Shown here: one piece after another, positions 1 to 10,216 of the stretch
Position numbering within the stretch: position 1 is the first letter of the stretch
How the letters are laid out: the number at the start of each line of letters is the position of its first letter
Assembly: GCF_002412165.1 (NCBI RefSeq)
Contig: NZ_NXIA01000007.1
Location: 77,559 to 141,558, forward strand
Source of the DNA: Curtobacterium sp. 'Ferrero'
GTDB lineage: Bacteria; Actinomycetota; Actinomycetes; Actinomycetales; Microbacteriaceae
Length of the DNA: 64,000 nt
Direction: 5' to 3'
Notes under the pieces: generated by a model
What the model was told of the DNA's origin: nothing
The model's input: the letters and a program-made list of their open reading frames with translations, nothing else
The model's database searches: none
Translations under genes and position numbers: made by a program

Positions 1-1
1 C

Positions 2-415
2 GTGCTCTTCTACACGACCGTCAACCTGCCGTTCGGCGTGTTCGTCATGCGGAACGCGTTCGAGTCGATCCCCACCGAGCTCGAGGACTCGGCGTTCGTC
101 GACGGAGCCTCCCGCTTCCGGGTCGTCGTCTCCGTGCTCCGGCCGCTGCTGCTGCCGGGGGCGGCGACGGCCGCGCTCTACGCGTTCCTGGCGTCGTGGA
201 CGGAGTTCCTCGGAGCGTTGACCTTCCTCACGAAGGACTCGCTCTACACGCTCCCCGTGGCGCTGCTCAACCTGCAGACGGGTGCGTACGGGCAGGTGTC
301 GTACGGCAACCTCGTCGCGGGGTCGGTCGTGGCGATGATCCCGTGCATCGCGCTGTACGTCGGCCTGCAGCGGTTCTACGTGGCGGGGCTGTCGTCGGGT
401 GCGCTGAAGGGCTGA
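2..415 (+). CDS. Sugar ABC transporter permease, MalG type (C-terminal part)
   Basis: This is the last 137 codons of a membrane permease whose start lies before the window. It carries the cytoplasmic EAA-type coupling loop (about residues 21-49: ELEDSAFVDGASRF followed by VLRPLLLPG), by which carbohydrate permeases contact the ATPase, and further hydrophobic segments up to the C-terminus. The ending ALKG is typical of MalG-family permeases of binding-protein-dependent sugar importers. Substrate cannot be told from this fragment. It converges on the LacI-family gene on the other strand across a strong hairpin. The GTG at base 2 is probably internal, not the true start. Confidence 0.85.
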   Translation: MLFYTTVNLPFGVFVMRNAFESIPTELEDSAFVDGASRFRVVVSVLRPLLLPGAATAALYAFLASWTEFLGALTFLTKDSLYTLPVALLNLQTGAYGQVSYGNLVAGSVVAMIPCIALYVGLQRFYVAGLSSGALKG

Positions 416-425
416 CCACAGCGGC

Positions 426-473
426 GACGGACGGGAGGCGCGGGACGGGTCGGTCCCGCGCCTGGCGTCCGTC
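426..473. terminator. Hairpin terminator between convergent genes
   Basis: Two 21-base arms (426-446 and 453-473) pair with one mismatch around a 6-base loop. It lies between the permease stop and the LacI stop, so it probably works in both directions. It belongs to the recurrent GGACGGGAGGC hairpin family seen throughout the window. No T-tract follows, as is usual in high-GC actinobacteria. Confidence 0.7.
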
Positions 474-485
474 GTGTGGAGCGAC

Positions 486-1526
486 CTACGCGCTCCGGCG
501 CACCACGAGCTCGGGCGCGATGAGCTCCTCGTCGTGGGACTCCCCCTCGACGAGGGCCCGGGCCGACGCCAGCACCCGCTCCCCCATCGCGCGGAAGTCC
601 TGGCGGACGGTGGTGAGCGGCGGCGTGAAGTGCGCGGCCTCGGGCACGTCGTCGAAGCCCACGACCGCGATGTCGTCGGGGACCCGGAGACCCTCCTCGG
701 CGAAGGCGTGCAGCACGCCGAGGGCCATCTGGTCGTTCCCGGCGAAGACCGCGTCGACGGTGTGCACGTCGAGCGACTGCGCCGCCGCGAAGCCGCTCGC
801 CGGGGTCCAGTCGCCCTGCAGCACGACCGGTTCGAGACCCCGTCCGGCCATGATCCGCTCGTAGGTCGCCCGACGGACCTCGGACTCCTGCGACACCGAG
901 GGTCCGGCGATGTGGACGATCCGGCGGTGCCCGCGGGCGAGCAGGTGCTCCATCGCCAGGGTCGCCCCGGCCGCCTGGTCGATCGCGACGGCCGCGACGT
1001 TCGGGGCCGCGTCGGTGCGTGCGGCGTCGCGCTGCACGGCGTTCGCGACCACGACCGGCACGCTCACGGGGACGGTCAGCGAGGCGAGGGCGTCGAGCAC
1101 GCGGTTGTCGGCGGCGACGAGCACCACGGCGGCGACGTCCTGCGCGAGCAGCGTGGTGAGGGCGTTCGACAGGTCGACCGGGCGGGGATCCTCCGGCAGG
1201 GTCGAGAGCAACACGTGGTAGCCGGCTCCGCGGGCGGCGCGTTCGAAGCCGATCGCCGTGCTCGAGGGGCCGTAGAGCGCCTCGCCCGCGCTGACGATCC
1301 CGAGTGCACGACTCCGTCCCCCGGCGAGCGCCCGTGCCGCGGCCCGGGGTCGGTACCCGAGCTCGCTGACGGCGGCGGCGACCTGGGCGCGGAACTGCTC
1401 GCGGACGGTGGGGTCGCCGTTGATGACGCGCGAGACGGTCTGGTGGGACACCCCGGCGCGCTCGGCGACGTCGAAGATCGTCGGCGCCTTGCGGCCCTTG
1501 CCCCCGTGGGCCGTCGTGGTGGTCAC
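486..1526 (-). CDS. LacI-family transcriptional regulator
   Basis: This 346-residue sugar-responsive repressor has an N-terminal helix-turn-helix (about residues 16-36, TIFDVAERAGVSHQTVSRVI), a LacI hinge (YRPRAAARAL) and a periplasmic-binding-protein-like effector domain ending in GFDDVPEAAHFTPPLTTV. The start is GTG. It is divergent from the ChvE-type sugar transporter at 1723, whose promoter contains the LacI-type palindrome GTGAGCGCTCAC at 1617-1628, so it is probably that operon's repressor. The same palindrome recurs at 38709 and 38790, at a locus with no LacI gene of its own, so this protein may act there too. The effector is unknown; a pentose or galactose fits the transporter type. 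Confidence 0.9.
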   Translation of the reverse strand: MTTTTAHGGKGRKAPTIFDVAERAGVSHQTVSRVINGDPTVREQFRAQVAAAVSELGYRPRAAARALAGGRSRALGIVSAGEALYGPSSTAIGFERAARGAGYHVLLSTLPEDPRPVDLSNALTTLLAQDVAAVVLVAADNRVLDALASLTVPVSVPVVVANAVQRDAARTDAAPNVAAVAIDQAAGATLAMEHLLARGHRRIVHIAGPSVSQESEVRRATYERIMAGRGLEPVVLQGDWTPASGFAAAQSLDVHTVDAVFAGNDQMALGVLHAFAEEGLRVPDDIAVVGFDDVPEAAHFTPPLTTVRQDFRAMGERVLASARALVEGESHDEELIAPELVVRRSA

Positions 1527-1587
1527 GTGGGCAACCGTACCGCTGGATCCGCCGGACGAGGAAAGGTCGCGAAATGATCACGACGAG

Positions 1588-1628
1588 TTGACACCCCGTC
1601 ACGGAACCCACATGATGTGAGCGCTCAC
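1588..1628 (+). promoter_or_regulatory. Promoter and LacI-type operator of the ChvE-type sugar operon
   Basis: TTGACA (1588-1593) is followed after 17 bases by CATGAT (1611-1616), a good housekeeping promoter. A perfect 12-base palindrome, GTGAGCGCTCAC (1617-1628), begins directly after the -10 box and so covers the expected start of transcription, the classical position for repression. About 95 bases of leader follow before the gene. Confidence 0.8.
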
Positions 1629-1722
1629 TCAGAGCACCACAGCTCGCATCCAGAGCACAACGGGGCACAGCAGCCCGAACCCAGCGCGTCGAGGACGACG
1701 TGAGAGGAACAGAGGTACTTCG

Positions 1723-2853
1723 ATGATGAAGCGCAAGATCGCAGCGGGGATCGTCGCCGTCGGCCTGGCAGTCAGCCTGGCGGCGTGCTCCGCAGGGGGA
1801 CGCGGCGCCACCGGCAGCGGTGGGGGCAGCGGGGACAACAAGGGCGCGCTCGTCGGCGTCGCGATGCCGACCAAGGTCTCCGAACGGTGGATCAAGGACG
1901 GCGACGCGGTCAAGAGCGACCTCGAGAAGGCCGGCTACAAGGTCGACCTCGAGTACGGCGACAACAAGGTCCAGCAGCAGGCGCAGCAGGTCAGCAACAT
2001 GATCACCAAGGGCGCGAAGGTCCTGATCATCGCGTCGATCGACGGTGGCGCACTGTCCGACCAGCTCGACGCCGCCGCGAAGGCCGGCATCAAGGTCATC
2101 TCCTACGACCGCCTGCTCACCGGCAACAAGAACGTCGACTACTACGTGTCGTTCGACAACTACAAGGTCGGCGTCGACCAGGCCACCTCGCTGCTCACCG
2201 GTCTGGGCATCCTCGACTCGGACGGCAAGAAGACCGGCAAGAAGGGCCCGTTCAACATCGAGGTGTTCGCGGGCTCGCTCGACGACAACAACGCCGGGTT
2301 CTTCTTCAACGGCGCGATGGACACCCTGAAGCCGTACCTCGAGGACGGCACGCTGAAGATCCAGTCCGGCCAGGACCAGCTCTCCCAGGCCGCCACGCAG
2401 CAGTGGGACCCGGCGACCGCCAAGGCCCGCATGCAGAACCTCATCGCGAAGTCGTACTCCGGCGGCACCACGCTGAACGGCGTGCTCTCGCCCTACGACG
2501 GCATGTCGATCGGCATCATCTCGGCGCTCCAGGGCGCCGGGTACGGCTCGGGTGACCGCCCGCTGCCCGTGATCACCGGCCAGGACGCCGAGGCCGCGTC
2601 GGTCAAGTCGATCATCGCCGGTCAGCAGTACTCGACGATCTACAAGGACACGCGCAAGCTCGCGAAGCAGTCGGTCACCATGGCCGAGGACCTGCTCTCC
2701 GGCAAGAAGCCCGAGGTGAACGACACCAAGAGCTACGACAACAAGGAGAAGGTCGTCCCGACCTACCTCTTCCAGCCGACCGTGGTCACGAAGGACAACT
2801 ACAAGTCCGTCCTCATCGACTCGGGCTACTACACCGAGGCCGACCTGAAGTAG
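1723..2853 (+). CDS. chvE: Sugar-binding lipoprotein, ChvE/xylose type
   Basis: This 376-residue extracellular receptor captures a monosaccharide for the ATPase and permease encoded downstream. The lipoprotein signal peptide has lipobox LAAC with the lipidated cysteine at residue 22, followed by a Gly/Ser-rich linker and a type I periplasmic-binding fold ([20 protein letters not shown], then VISYDRLL, then [17 protein letters not shown]). This pattern matches ChvE/multiple-sugar and xylose receptors, which bind arabinose, galactose, xylose or glucose. Two adjacent ATGs (1723 and 1726) are possible starts. A strong hairpin directly after the gene probably gives the receptor more transcript than the transporter genes. 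The exact sugar is not determined by sequence. Confidence 0.88.
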   Translation: MMKRKIAAGIVAVGLAVSLAACSAGGRGATGSGGGSGDNKGALVGVAMPTKVSERWIKDGDAVKSDLEKAGYKVDLEYGDNKVQQQAQQVSNMITKGAKVLIIASIDGGALSDQLDAAAKAGIKVISYDRLLTGNKNVDYYVSFDNYKVGVDQATSLLTGLGILDSDGKKTGKKGPFNIEVFAGSLDDNNAGFFFNGAMDTLKPYLEDGTLKIQSGQDQLSQAATQQWDPATAKARMQNLIAKSYSGGTTLNGVLSPYDGMSIGIISALQGAGYGSGDRPLPVITGQDAEAASVKSIIAGQQYSTIYKDTRKLAKQSVTMAEDLLSGKKPEVNDTKSYDNKEKVVPTYLFQPTVVTKDNYKSVLIDSGYYTEADLK

Positions 2854-2868
2854 GCGCGACCCATCTCA

Positions 2869-2912
2869 CGGACGGGAGGCGCGGTGCACGCCCGCACCGC
2901 GCCTCCCGTCCG
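2869..2912 (+). terminator. Perfect 19-bp stem between receptor and transporter genes
   Basis: Two arms of 19 bases (2869-2887 and 2894-2912) are exactly complementary around a 6-base loop. It lies inside the operon, between the binding-protein gene and the ATPase gene. It is therefore likely a partial terminator or an mRNA 3'-end stabiliser that raises the receptor-to-transporter ratio. Confidence 0.7.
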
Positions 2913-2957
2913 TCTCCACCAGCGCGCGCACGCGCGCACGACGGAAAGGCGGTCCAC

Positions 2958-4494
<1,537 letters not shown>

Positions 4495-4508
<14 letters not shown>

Positions 4509-5676
4509 GTCCGCAGCGAGCTACCTCACCGGGCAGCTCCGACAGATCGGCCTGTTCATCGCGCTGATCGTCATCGTGATCTTCTTCCAGGTGGCGACGA
4601 GCGGCATCACCCTGGCACCGATCAACGTGTCGAACATCATCGTCCAGAACAGCTACATCCTGATCCTGGCGATCGGCATGGTGATGGTCATCATCGCCGG
4701 CCACATCGACCTGTCCGTCGGGTCGGTCGTCGCGTTCAGCGGTGCGATGGCCGGTGTGATGATCACCCAGTGGGGTCTCCCCTGGCCGGTCGCGGTCGTC
4801 CTCTGCCTCGTGATCGGTGCGCTCGTCGGCGCGTGGCAGGGCTTCTGGATCGCCTACTTCGGGATCCCGGCGTTCATCGTGACGCTCGCGGGCATGCTCG
4901 CCTTCCGCGGCGCGGCGCAGATCGTCCTGCAGAACCAGCAGATCTCGCCGTTCCCGGCCGGCTTCCGGTCGCTCGGATCGGGCTTCCTGCCGTCGTTCGG
5001 CACCACCGGGTACGAGCCGCTCACGATGGTCCTCGGCATCGCCGCGGCCGCGATCATGGTGATCACGGCCTTCCGGGGCCGGGCGACCCGCCGCAAGTAC
5101 CAGCTCGAGAGCGAGCCGTTCGCCTGGTTCATCGTGAAGACGGCGTTCGGCGCGGCGCTCGTGATCTACGTCGCCCTGCTGCTCGCGAGCTACAACGGCA
5201 CGCCGATCGTGCTCGTCGTCCTCGGCGCCCTCGTGGTCATCTACTCGGTCGTCATGCGGAGCGCGGTCTTCGGCCGACACGTCTACGCGATCGGCGGCAA
5301 CGCCCTCGCCGCGCAGCTGTCCGGCGTGAAGACGAAGCGCGTGACGTTCCTGCTGTTCGTGAACATGGGCGTCATCGCGGCCCTGGCGGGCGTGGTGTTC
5401 ACCGGCCAGCTCAACCTCGCTGCTCCGGGCGCAGGCAACGGCTTCGAGCTCGACGCCATCGCGGCCGTCTTCATCGGTGGCGCGGCCGTCACGGGCGGCA
5501 TCGGCACGGTGCCGGGCGCGATCGTCGGTGGTCTCATCATCGGCATCCTGAACAACGGCATGTCGATCCTCGGTGTCGGCACCGAGTTCCAGTCGCTCAT
5601 CAAGGGCCTGGTGCTGCTCGCCGCCGTCGCGTTCGACGTGTTCAACAAGCGCCGGGCGGCGGCCGCGCGGAAGTAG
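4495..5676 (+). CDS. mmsB: Monosaccharide ABC transporter permease, MmsB/GguB type
   Basis: This 393-residue polytopic inner-membrane protein forms the sugar channel of the CUT2 importer with the upstream ATPase and lipoprotein. Hydrophobic segments run through most of its length. Family motifs visible are the [17 protein letters not shown] segment near residue 65 and the coupling region around [24 protein letters not shown]. At about 390 residues it is the long form typical of ChvE-GguAB systems rather than of RbsC (about 320). It overlaps the ATPase gene by 14 bases. The gene is the last of the operon and is followed by an unusual hairpin cluster before a convergent amylase-family gene. Confidence 0.92.
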
Positions 5677-5702
5677 CGCGGGTCGTCCCACTCCTCCTTG
5701 CG

Positions 5703-5787
5703 CGCCAAAGCGACAGATCTCTGCGGTCCGGCCGCAGAGATCTGTCGCTTCCGCGTTGCGGCGGTCGGCGATGTGTCGCTTTCGCGG
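5703..5787. repeat. 19-bp perfect inverted repeat with a third partial copy
   Basis: The arms 5708-5726 and 5732-5750 are exactly complementary over 19 bases with a 5-base loop. A related block, GATGTGTCGCTTTCGCG, follows at about 5769-5786, so the motif GATNTGTCGCTT is present three times, once inverted. It lies between convergent genes and could serve as a bidirectional terminator. Its sequence differs from the GGACGGGAGGC hairpin family used elsewhere in the window and is AT-richer than its surroundings. Confidence 0.75.
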
Positions 5788-5792
5788 TGCGG

Positions 5793-7136
5793 TCAGGCCG
5801 TCAGGACGGCCCACCCGCCGGCCGGGAGGCGCAGGGTCCCGTCCCGCAGGTCGCCCCCGCCCGCCTCCACGCGCGTCGCACCCGCCGCGGGCAGCTCCAC
5901 CGGCTCGTCTGCCAGGTTCAGCGCAGTCACCACGGCCGCGTCCGCGGTCGCGGTCCGCAGCACGAGCGCGGTGTTCGCCAGGTGCACGACGTCGGTGTGC
6001 GCCCGGTGCAGCCAGGGGTGCCGTCGCCGGAGCGCGACGAGCCCCTCGTACGCGTGCGTCAGGTCGGTCGGCTCCGGCGGTACCTCCGGGAACGTGGGCC
6101 GGACCGCGTCGTCGCCACCCTCGCGTTCCTCCTTCACCCCGGTCCAGCCGTACTCGTCGCCCGCGTACACGACCGGCGTCCCCGCCACGGTGAACAGGAC
6201 GGCGGCCGCGTGACCGGCGAACCGCTCCCCCACGGCATCGGCGATCCGGGTGACGTCGTGGTTGCCGATGAACGTGGTCGGCACCTGCGTCGCGAGCAGT
6301 TCGTCGTGCCGTTCGACGGCGTGCGCGAGCTCGAAGAGGTTGCGGTCGGCGATGCCGTGCCAGACCGCCTGCCACAGCTCGTACTGGGTGGTGGAGTCCA
6401 TCGTCGACGCGCGGGCGACCTCCGCCGCGTCGCCGTGGATGACCTCGCCACTGAACCAGGCGTCCGGGAACCGCTCCCGCACCCGGGGCAGCACCCTCGC
6501 CCAGAACGCCGGGGGCACCGCGTAGGCAGCGTCGAGCCGCCACCCGTCCACCCCGCGGGCGAGCCAGTGCGCCATCACGTCGACGACCAGGTCCTCGGCT
6601 GCGGCACCCTCGTGGTCGAGGGCGACGAGGATGTCATGGCCCTCGAAGTCCCGCACGGGCACAGGCTGTCCAGGTGACCACCCCGTCCAGTCGACGGCGA
6701 ACAACCGCGCGGTGTCGGCGTCGGGCCCGAGGTCCTCGACGGCACGGAAGGCCGGGTGCTCGCGACCCACGTGGTTGAACACGCCGTCGAGCAGCACCCG
6801 CACGCCGCGCTCGTGGGCGGCCGTCACCAGCCGGTCGAAGTCGTCGTCGTCCCCGAGGCGCGGGTCGATCCGGAAGTGGTCGACCGTGTCGTAGCCGTGC
6901 GTGCTGCTCGCGAAGACGGGCCCGAGCAGCAGTCCGTTGAGCCCGAGGTCCACCACGTGGTCGAGCCAGCCGGCGATGCGGTCGAGTCGGTGCTCGACGG
7001 GACGGTCCACCACCTCGGTCTCGGGTCGGACCTCGGCCCCCACGAACCCGATCGGGTAGACGTGCCACCACATCACGTGCTCGACCCAGGCGGGCTCGTG
7101 CGGGCGGTGCTGTCCGGGTGCGGTGTCGGTCGTCAC
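5793..7136 (-). CDS. GH13 alpha-amylase family glycosyl hydrolase
   Basis: This 447-residue enzyme acts on alpha-glucans or short malto-oligosaccharides. No signal peptide is visible, so it is probably cytoplasmic. The four GH13 regions are present: DGVFNHVG (region I), GWRLDAAYA with the nucleophile Asp (II), SGEVIHGD with the acid/base Glu (III) and FIGNHDVTR with the transition-state Asp (IV). The N-terminus WHVYPIGFVGA matches short GH13 members. A longer open frame reaches upstream, but the GTG at 7136 is preferred because homology starts a few residues later and a promoter for the divergent gene must fit in the gap. An ATG at 7184 is the alternative. Specificity is not resolved. Confidence 0.85.
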   Translation of the reverse strand: MTTDTAPGQHRPHEPAWVEHVMWWHVYPIGFVGAEVRPETEVVDRPVEHRLDRIAGWLDHVVDLGLNGLLLGPVFASSTHGYDTVDHFRIDPRLGDDDDFDRLVTAAHERGVRVLLDGVFNHVGREHPAFRAVEDLGPDADTARLFAVDWTGWSPGQPVPVRDFEGHDILVALDHEGAAAEDLVVDVMAHWLARGVDGWRLDAAYAVPPAFWARVLPRVRERFPDAWFSGEVIHGDAAEVARASTMDSTTQYELWQAVWHGIADRNLFELAHAVERHDELLATQVPTTFIGNHDVTRIADAVGERFAGHAAAVLFTVAGTPVVYAGDEYGWTGVKEEREGGDDAVRPTFPEVPPEPTDLTHAYEGLVALRRRHPWLHRAHTDVVHLANTALVLRTATADAAVVTALNLADEPVELPAAGATRVEAGGGDLRDGTLRLPAGGWAVLTA

Positions 7137-7202
7137 TGCTCCGATCGTGCCAGCCGTGCCTGGGCTGGGCGCCGGACCGGACATCGGGGAGAGGATGGGC
7201 CC

Positions 7203-7601
7203 ATGGGACGCGCGATCAGGACCGAGGCCGACGCCGCGGCGAACGCAGCCGAGCACGCCGAACGCACGTGCGCCTCGTGCGGCCGTCGGATGCCCTCGTC
7301 GGCGGCCCCGGACGCGAAGTACTGCTCGGCCGCGTGCCGGAAGCACGGCGTCGACGCGACCGACCGCGCGCTCGAACAGCGGATCGACGAGCTCCTCGCC
7401 GCACGGTCCCGGTCGTCGAGCATCTGCCCGTCCGACGCCGCCCGCGCGCTCGACCCGGACGGCTGGCGTGACCTCATGGAGCCGGCTCGCCGGGCAGCGC
7501 GCCGCATGGTCGCCCGTGGCGAGGTCGAGATCACGCAACACGGCAGCGTCGTGGACCCGTCCACCGCCAAGGGGCCGATCCGGATCCGCCGCCCGCGGTA
7601 G
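7203..7601 (+). CDS. DUF2256/DUF3253-like small protein with a zinc-binding motif
   Basis: This 132-residue protein has an N-terminal CASCGRRM-N10-KYCSAACRKH segment (about residues 23-48) with four cysteines, a probable zinc ribbon like DUF2256. A C-terminal winged-helix-like DUF3253 segment follows (SICPSDAARAL, WRDLMEPARRAARRMV, GEVEITQHGSVVDP, KGPIRIR). The combination is widespread and uncharacterised. It starts 66 bases from the divergent amylase-family gene and ends 36 bases before the reductase gene, with which it may be co-transcribed. The DUF3253 fold suggests nucleic-acid binding, but that is inference. Confidence 0.8.
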   Translation: MGRAIRTEADAAANAAEHAERTCASCGRRMPSSAAPDAKYCSAACRKHGVDATDRALEQRIDELLAARSRSSSICPSDAARALDPDGWRDLMEPARRAARRMVARGEVEITQHGSVVDPSTAKGPIRIRRPR

Positions 7602-7637
7602 GGAACACCTGTCGTCCGCGGACGTTGCACCACCACG

Positions 7638-8732
7638 ATGACGAACACCACCGAACCGACACCAGTCCGTCCCGAGGCCCTCGTCGTGGGCGCCAGCGGC
7701 ATCACCGGCTCCGCGCTCGTGGACCACCTCCTCGACCTCGGGTGGGCCGTCACCGCGCTGTCCCGTCGACCGCTCCCCCGCGACGGCGTCCGCACCGTGG
7801 CCGCCGATCTGCGCGACCCGGAGTCACTCCGGACGGCACTCGCCGACGAACGTCCGACGCACGTGTTCTTCACCGCGTGGCAACGGCAGGACACCGAGGC
7901 CGAGAACATCCGCGTCAACGGCGGGATGGTCCGCGACCTCCTCGCGGCGCTGTCGCACGCGCCGCTCGCCCACGTCGCCCTGGTCACCGGGCTGAAGCAC
8001 TACCTCGGCCCGTTCGAGGCGTACGCCGCGGGCGAGATGCCCGACACCCCCTTCCACGAGGAGGAGCCGCGGCTCGACACCCCGAACTTCTACTACGCGC
8101 AGGAGGACGAGCTCTTCGCCGCGGCCGAGCGCCAGGGCTTCACGTGGTCCGTCCACCGCTCGCACACCGTCATCGGCCACGCGGTCGGCAACGCCATGAA
8201 CATGGGCCTCACGATCGCGGTGCAGGCGACGCTCGCGAAGGAGCTCGACCTCGACTTCGTCTTCCCCGGCAGCGAGGCGCAGTGGAACGGTCTGACCGAC
8301 ATGACCGACGCCGGCATCCTCGCCGAGCACATGGTCTGGGCAGCCACCTCGCCCAAGGGTGCCGACGAGGCGTTCAACGTCGTGAACGGCGACGTCTTCC
8401 GCTGGCGCTGGATGTGGCCCCGGCTCGCCGCACACCTCGGGGTCGACCCGGCGCGCGTCGTCGGCTTCGAGGGCGCGGCCCGACCCCTCGAGGAGCAGAT
8501 GGCCCCGTACGAACAGGCCTGGCCCGAGATCGCCGAGCGGCACGGACTGGCCGAGCGGGACATCACCCGACTCGCCTCGTGGTGGCACACCGACGCCGAC
8601 CTCGGGCGGGCGATGGAGGTCGTGACCGACATGGGCAAGAGCCGCGAGGCCGGCTTCACGGCGTTCCGGCGCACGGAGCGCGCGTTCGCGGAGCTCGTCG
8701 ACCGGTACCGGGCCGACCGGCTCATCCCCTGA
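7638..8732 (+). CDS. PRISE-type SDR reductase (progesterone 5-beta-reductase/iridoid synthase-like)
   Basis: This 364-residue NAD(P)H-dependent reductase has an N-terminal Rossmann motif, GASGITGSALVDHLL (about residues 18-32). Diagnostic PRISE segments follow: VALVTGLKHYLGPFE with the catalytic Lys, and FYYAQEDELF with the Tyr. This family reduces activated C=C bonds of enones and was first described in plants; bacterial members are of unknown physiological substrate. It follows the DUF3253 gene closely on the same strand. The ATG start has only weak ribosome-binding sequence, and no better in-frame start is near. Confidence 0.85.
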   Translation: MTNTTEPTPVRPEALVVGASGITGSALVDHLLDLGWAVTALSRRPLPRDGVRTVAADLRDPESLRTALADERPTHVFFTAWQRQDTEAENIRVNGGMVRDLLAALSHAPLAHVALVTGLKHYLGPFEAYAAGEMPDTPFHEEEPRLDTPNFYYAQEDELFAAAERQGFTWSVHRSHTVIGHAVGNAMNMGLTIAVQATLAKELDLDFVFPGSEAQWNGLTDMTDAGILAEHMVWAATSPKGADEAFNVVNGDVFRWRWMWPRLAAHLGVDPARVVGFEGAARPLEEQMAPYEQAWPEIAERHGLAERDITRLASWWHTDADLGRAMEVVTDMGKSREAGFTAFRRTERAFAELVDRYRADRLIP

Positions 8733-8863
8733 CCCGTACCCCGTTCGAACCAACCGGGGGACAGGAACCTGCGGCCTGGCCCCGAACCGCGGCGGCGGGT
8801 CTGGTTGTGTTCGGTGCACAGGCGCCGGGGACCCTCGGCGGTTCCCACAGGAAGGAAGACACC

Positions 8864-9040
8864 ATGTCGCTCGGAGACAAGGCCAAGGACGCCACCCAGA
8901 AGATCGTCGGCAAGGTCGAGGAAGCGGTCGGCAAGCACACCGACGACGACGAGCTGAAGCACCAGGGCCAGAAGGACCAGGCCATGGGCGAGGCCCGCCT
9001 GGAGACCGAGAAGGCCAAGGACAAGCTGACGGGCAACTGA
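8864..9040 (+). CDS. CsbD-family stress protein
   Basis: This 58-residue, highly charged protein begins MSLGDKAKDATQKIVGKVEEAVGK and has the repeated Lys/Glu-rich helices of the CsbD family (KVEEAVGK, DDELKHQGQKDQA, KAKDKL). CsbD proteins are abundant general-stress proteins of unknown mechanism in many bacteria. A clear AGGAAGG ribosome-binding site precedes the ATG. A 131-base gap separates it from the reductase, so it probably has its own promoter. It is followed by a bidirectional hairpin. Confidence 0.9.
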   Translation: MSLGDKAKDATQKIVGKVEEAVGKHTDDDELKHQGQKDQAMGEARLETEKAKDKLTGN

Positions 9041-9056
9041 TCCGTCCGCTCCGCTG

Positions 9057-9085
9057 ACGCCCGTACCGCTCGACGGTGCGGGCGT
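9057..9085. terminator. Bidirectional hairpin terminator
   Basis: Arms 9057-9068 and 9074-9085 pair over 12 positions (one T-G) around a 5-base loop, 16 bases after the csbD-like stop and 13 bases before the stop of the convergent radical SAM gene. Confidence 0.65.
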
Positions 9086-9098
9086 TCGCTGTTGGCCG

Positions 9099-10172
9099 TC
9101 AGAACGCGTAGCGGATGCGGCAGCTCGGCAGGTGCTCCGCGACGAGTTCTCGGAACCGCTCGACGAGCTGGCCCTTCATCCCCGACCGGTACCGGACGTT
9201 GACAGCGCCGTTCTGTGACACCTTCTGCTCCTGCAGGTCCGGCCGCCAGAGCAGGTCCTCGGCCTTCGGGTGCCAACCGAGGTTGACCTCGTGCAGCGGC
9301 TCGTTGTGCGTGAGGAAGATCACCTCGGCCGCGAGCTGCGCCTTGGCCGCAGGAGAGAGCACGTCGTCGACCTGCCGCAGGAGCTCGGCCCAATCGGACT
9401 CCCACGTCGGGGTGAGGATGACGGGCGAGAAGTTCAGGTGGACCTCGTAGCCGGCATCGACGAAGTCGTTCACCGCGGCGATGCGGTCGGCGATCGGGCT
9501 CGTGCGGATGTCGGTCACCTTCGCCGTCTCGTGCGGCATGAGCGAGAACCGGATGCGGGTGCGACCCATCGGGTCCCAGTCGAGCAGGGCACGGTTGACG
9601 TACTTCGTGGCGAACGACGCCTTCGCCGTCGGGGTCATCCGGAACAGGTCGCAGAGGTCGCGCACGTTGTCGCTGATCATCGCGTCGACCGAGCAGTCGC
9701 TGTTCTCGCCGATGTCGTACACCCAGGCGTCGGGGTCGCACTGGTTCGGTTCGGTCTTCGGACCCTGCTTCGCGATGTTCCGCGCCACGTGCTTCGTGAT
9801 CTGCTCGATGTTCGCGAACACCGTGACCGGGTTCGAGTACCCCTTGCGCCTCGGCACGTAGCAGTACGCGCACGCCATGGCGCAGCCGTTCGCCGTCGAG
9901 GGGGCGATGAAGTCGGCCGAGCGCCCGTTCGGCCGCGTGACGAGCGACTTCTTCACGCCGAGGACGAGCGCCTCGGTCTTGATCCGCACCCACCGCTGGA
10001 CGTTGCGCTCGTCGCCGTGGACCTCGGGGATGTTCCAGTGCGAGGCGACCGGCACGATCTCGGCGTCGGGCCAGCGGCCCAGTACCTCCTGCCCACGGGG
10101 CAGCTCGAGCGCGGCGTCCTCGGCGTAGATCCGGCGGACGTCGAGCATCGGACGCGTGCGTGCTTCGCTCAT
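9099..10172 (-). CDS. Spore photoproduct lyase-family radical SAM protein
   Basis: This 357-residue iron-sulphur protein has the radical SAM cluster motif CAMACAYC (Cys-X3-Cys-X2-Cys, in GCAMACAYCYVPRRKG) and the SPL-like segment DNVRDLCDLFRMTP. Spore photoproduct lyase repairs a thymine photoproduct in spores. The present organism shows no sign of sporulating, and the actinobacterial members of this family have no confirmed substrate. The ATG at 10172 is preferred over an upstream start because AGGTGG lies directly before it. It is a monocistronic gene between convergent and divergent neighbours. A DNA photoproduct or other radical repair role is a reasonable guess only. Confidence 0.85.
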   Translation of the reverse strand: MSEARTRPMLDVRRIYAEDAALELPRGQEVLGRWPDAEIVPVASHWNIPEVHGDERNVQRWVRIKTEALVLGVKKSLVTRPNGRSADFIAPSTANGCAMACAYCYVPRRKGYSNPVTVFANIEQITKHVARNIAKQGPKTEPNQCDPDAWVYDIGENSDCSVDAMISDNVRDLCDLFRMTPTAKASFATKYVNRALLDWDPMGRTRIRFSLMPHETAKVTDIRTSPIADRIAAVNDFVDAGYEVHLNFSPVILTPTWESDWAELLRQVDDVLSPAAKAQLAAEVIFLTHNEPLHEVNLGWHPKAEDLLWRPDLQEQKVSQNGAVNVRYRSGMKGQLVERFRELVAEHLPSCRIRYAF

Positions 10173-10216
10173 CACCACCTGTCTACCGCTGACCACCGAC
10201 GGTGCAGACTCAGGTC

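Noticed and set aside
7137..7727. Longer N-terminal extension of the GH13 gene
   Set aside because: It would overlap the promoter and coding region of the divergent DUF3253-type gene, and the extension lacks homology-like sequence.
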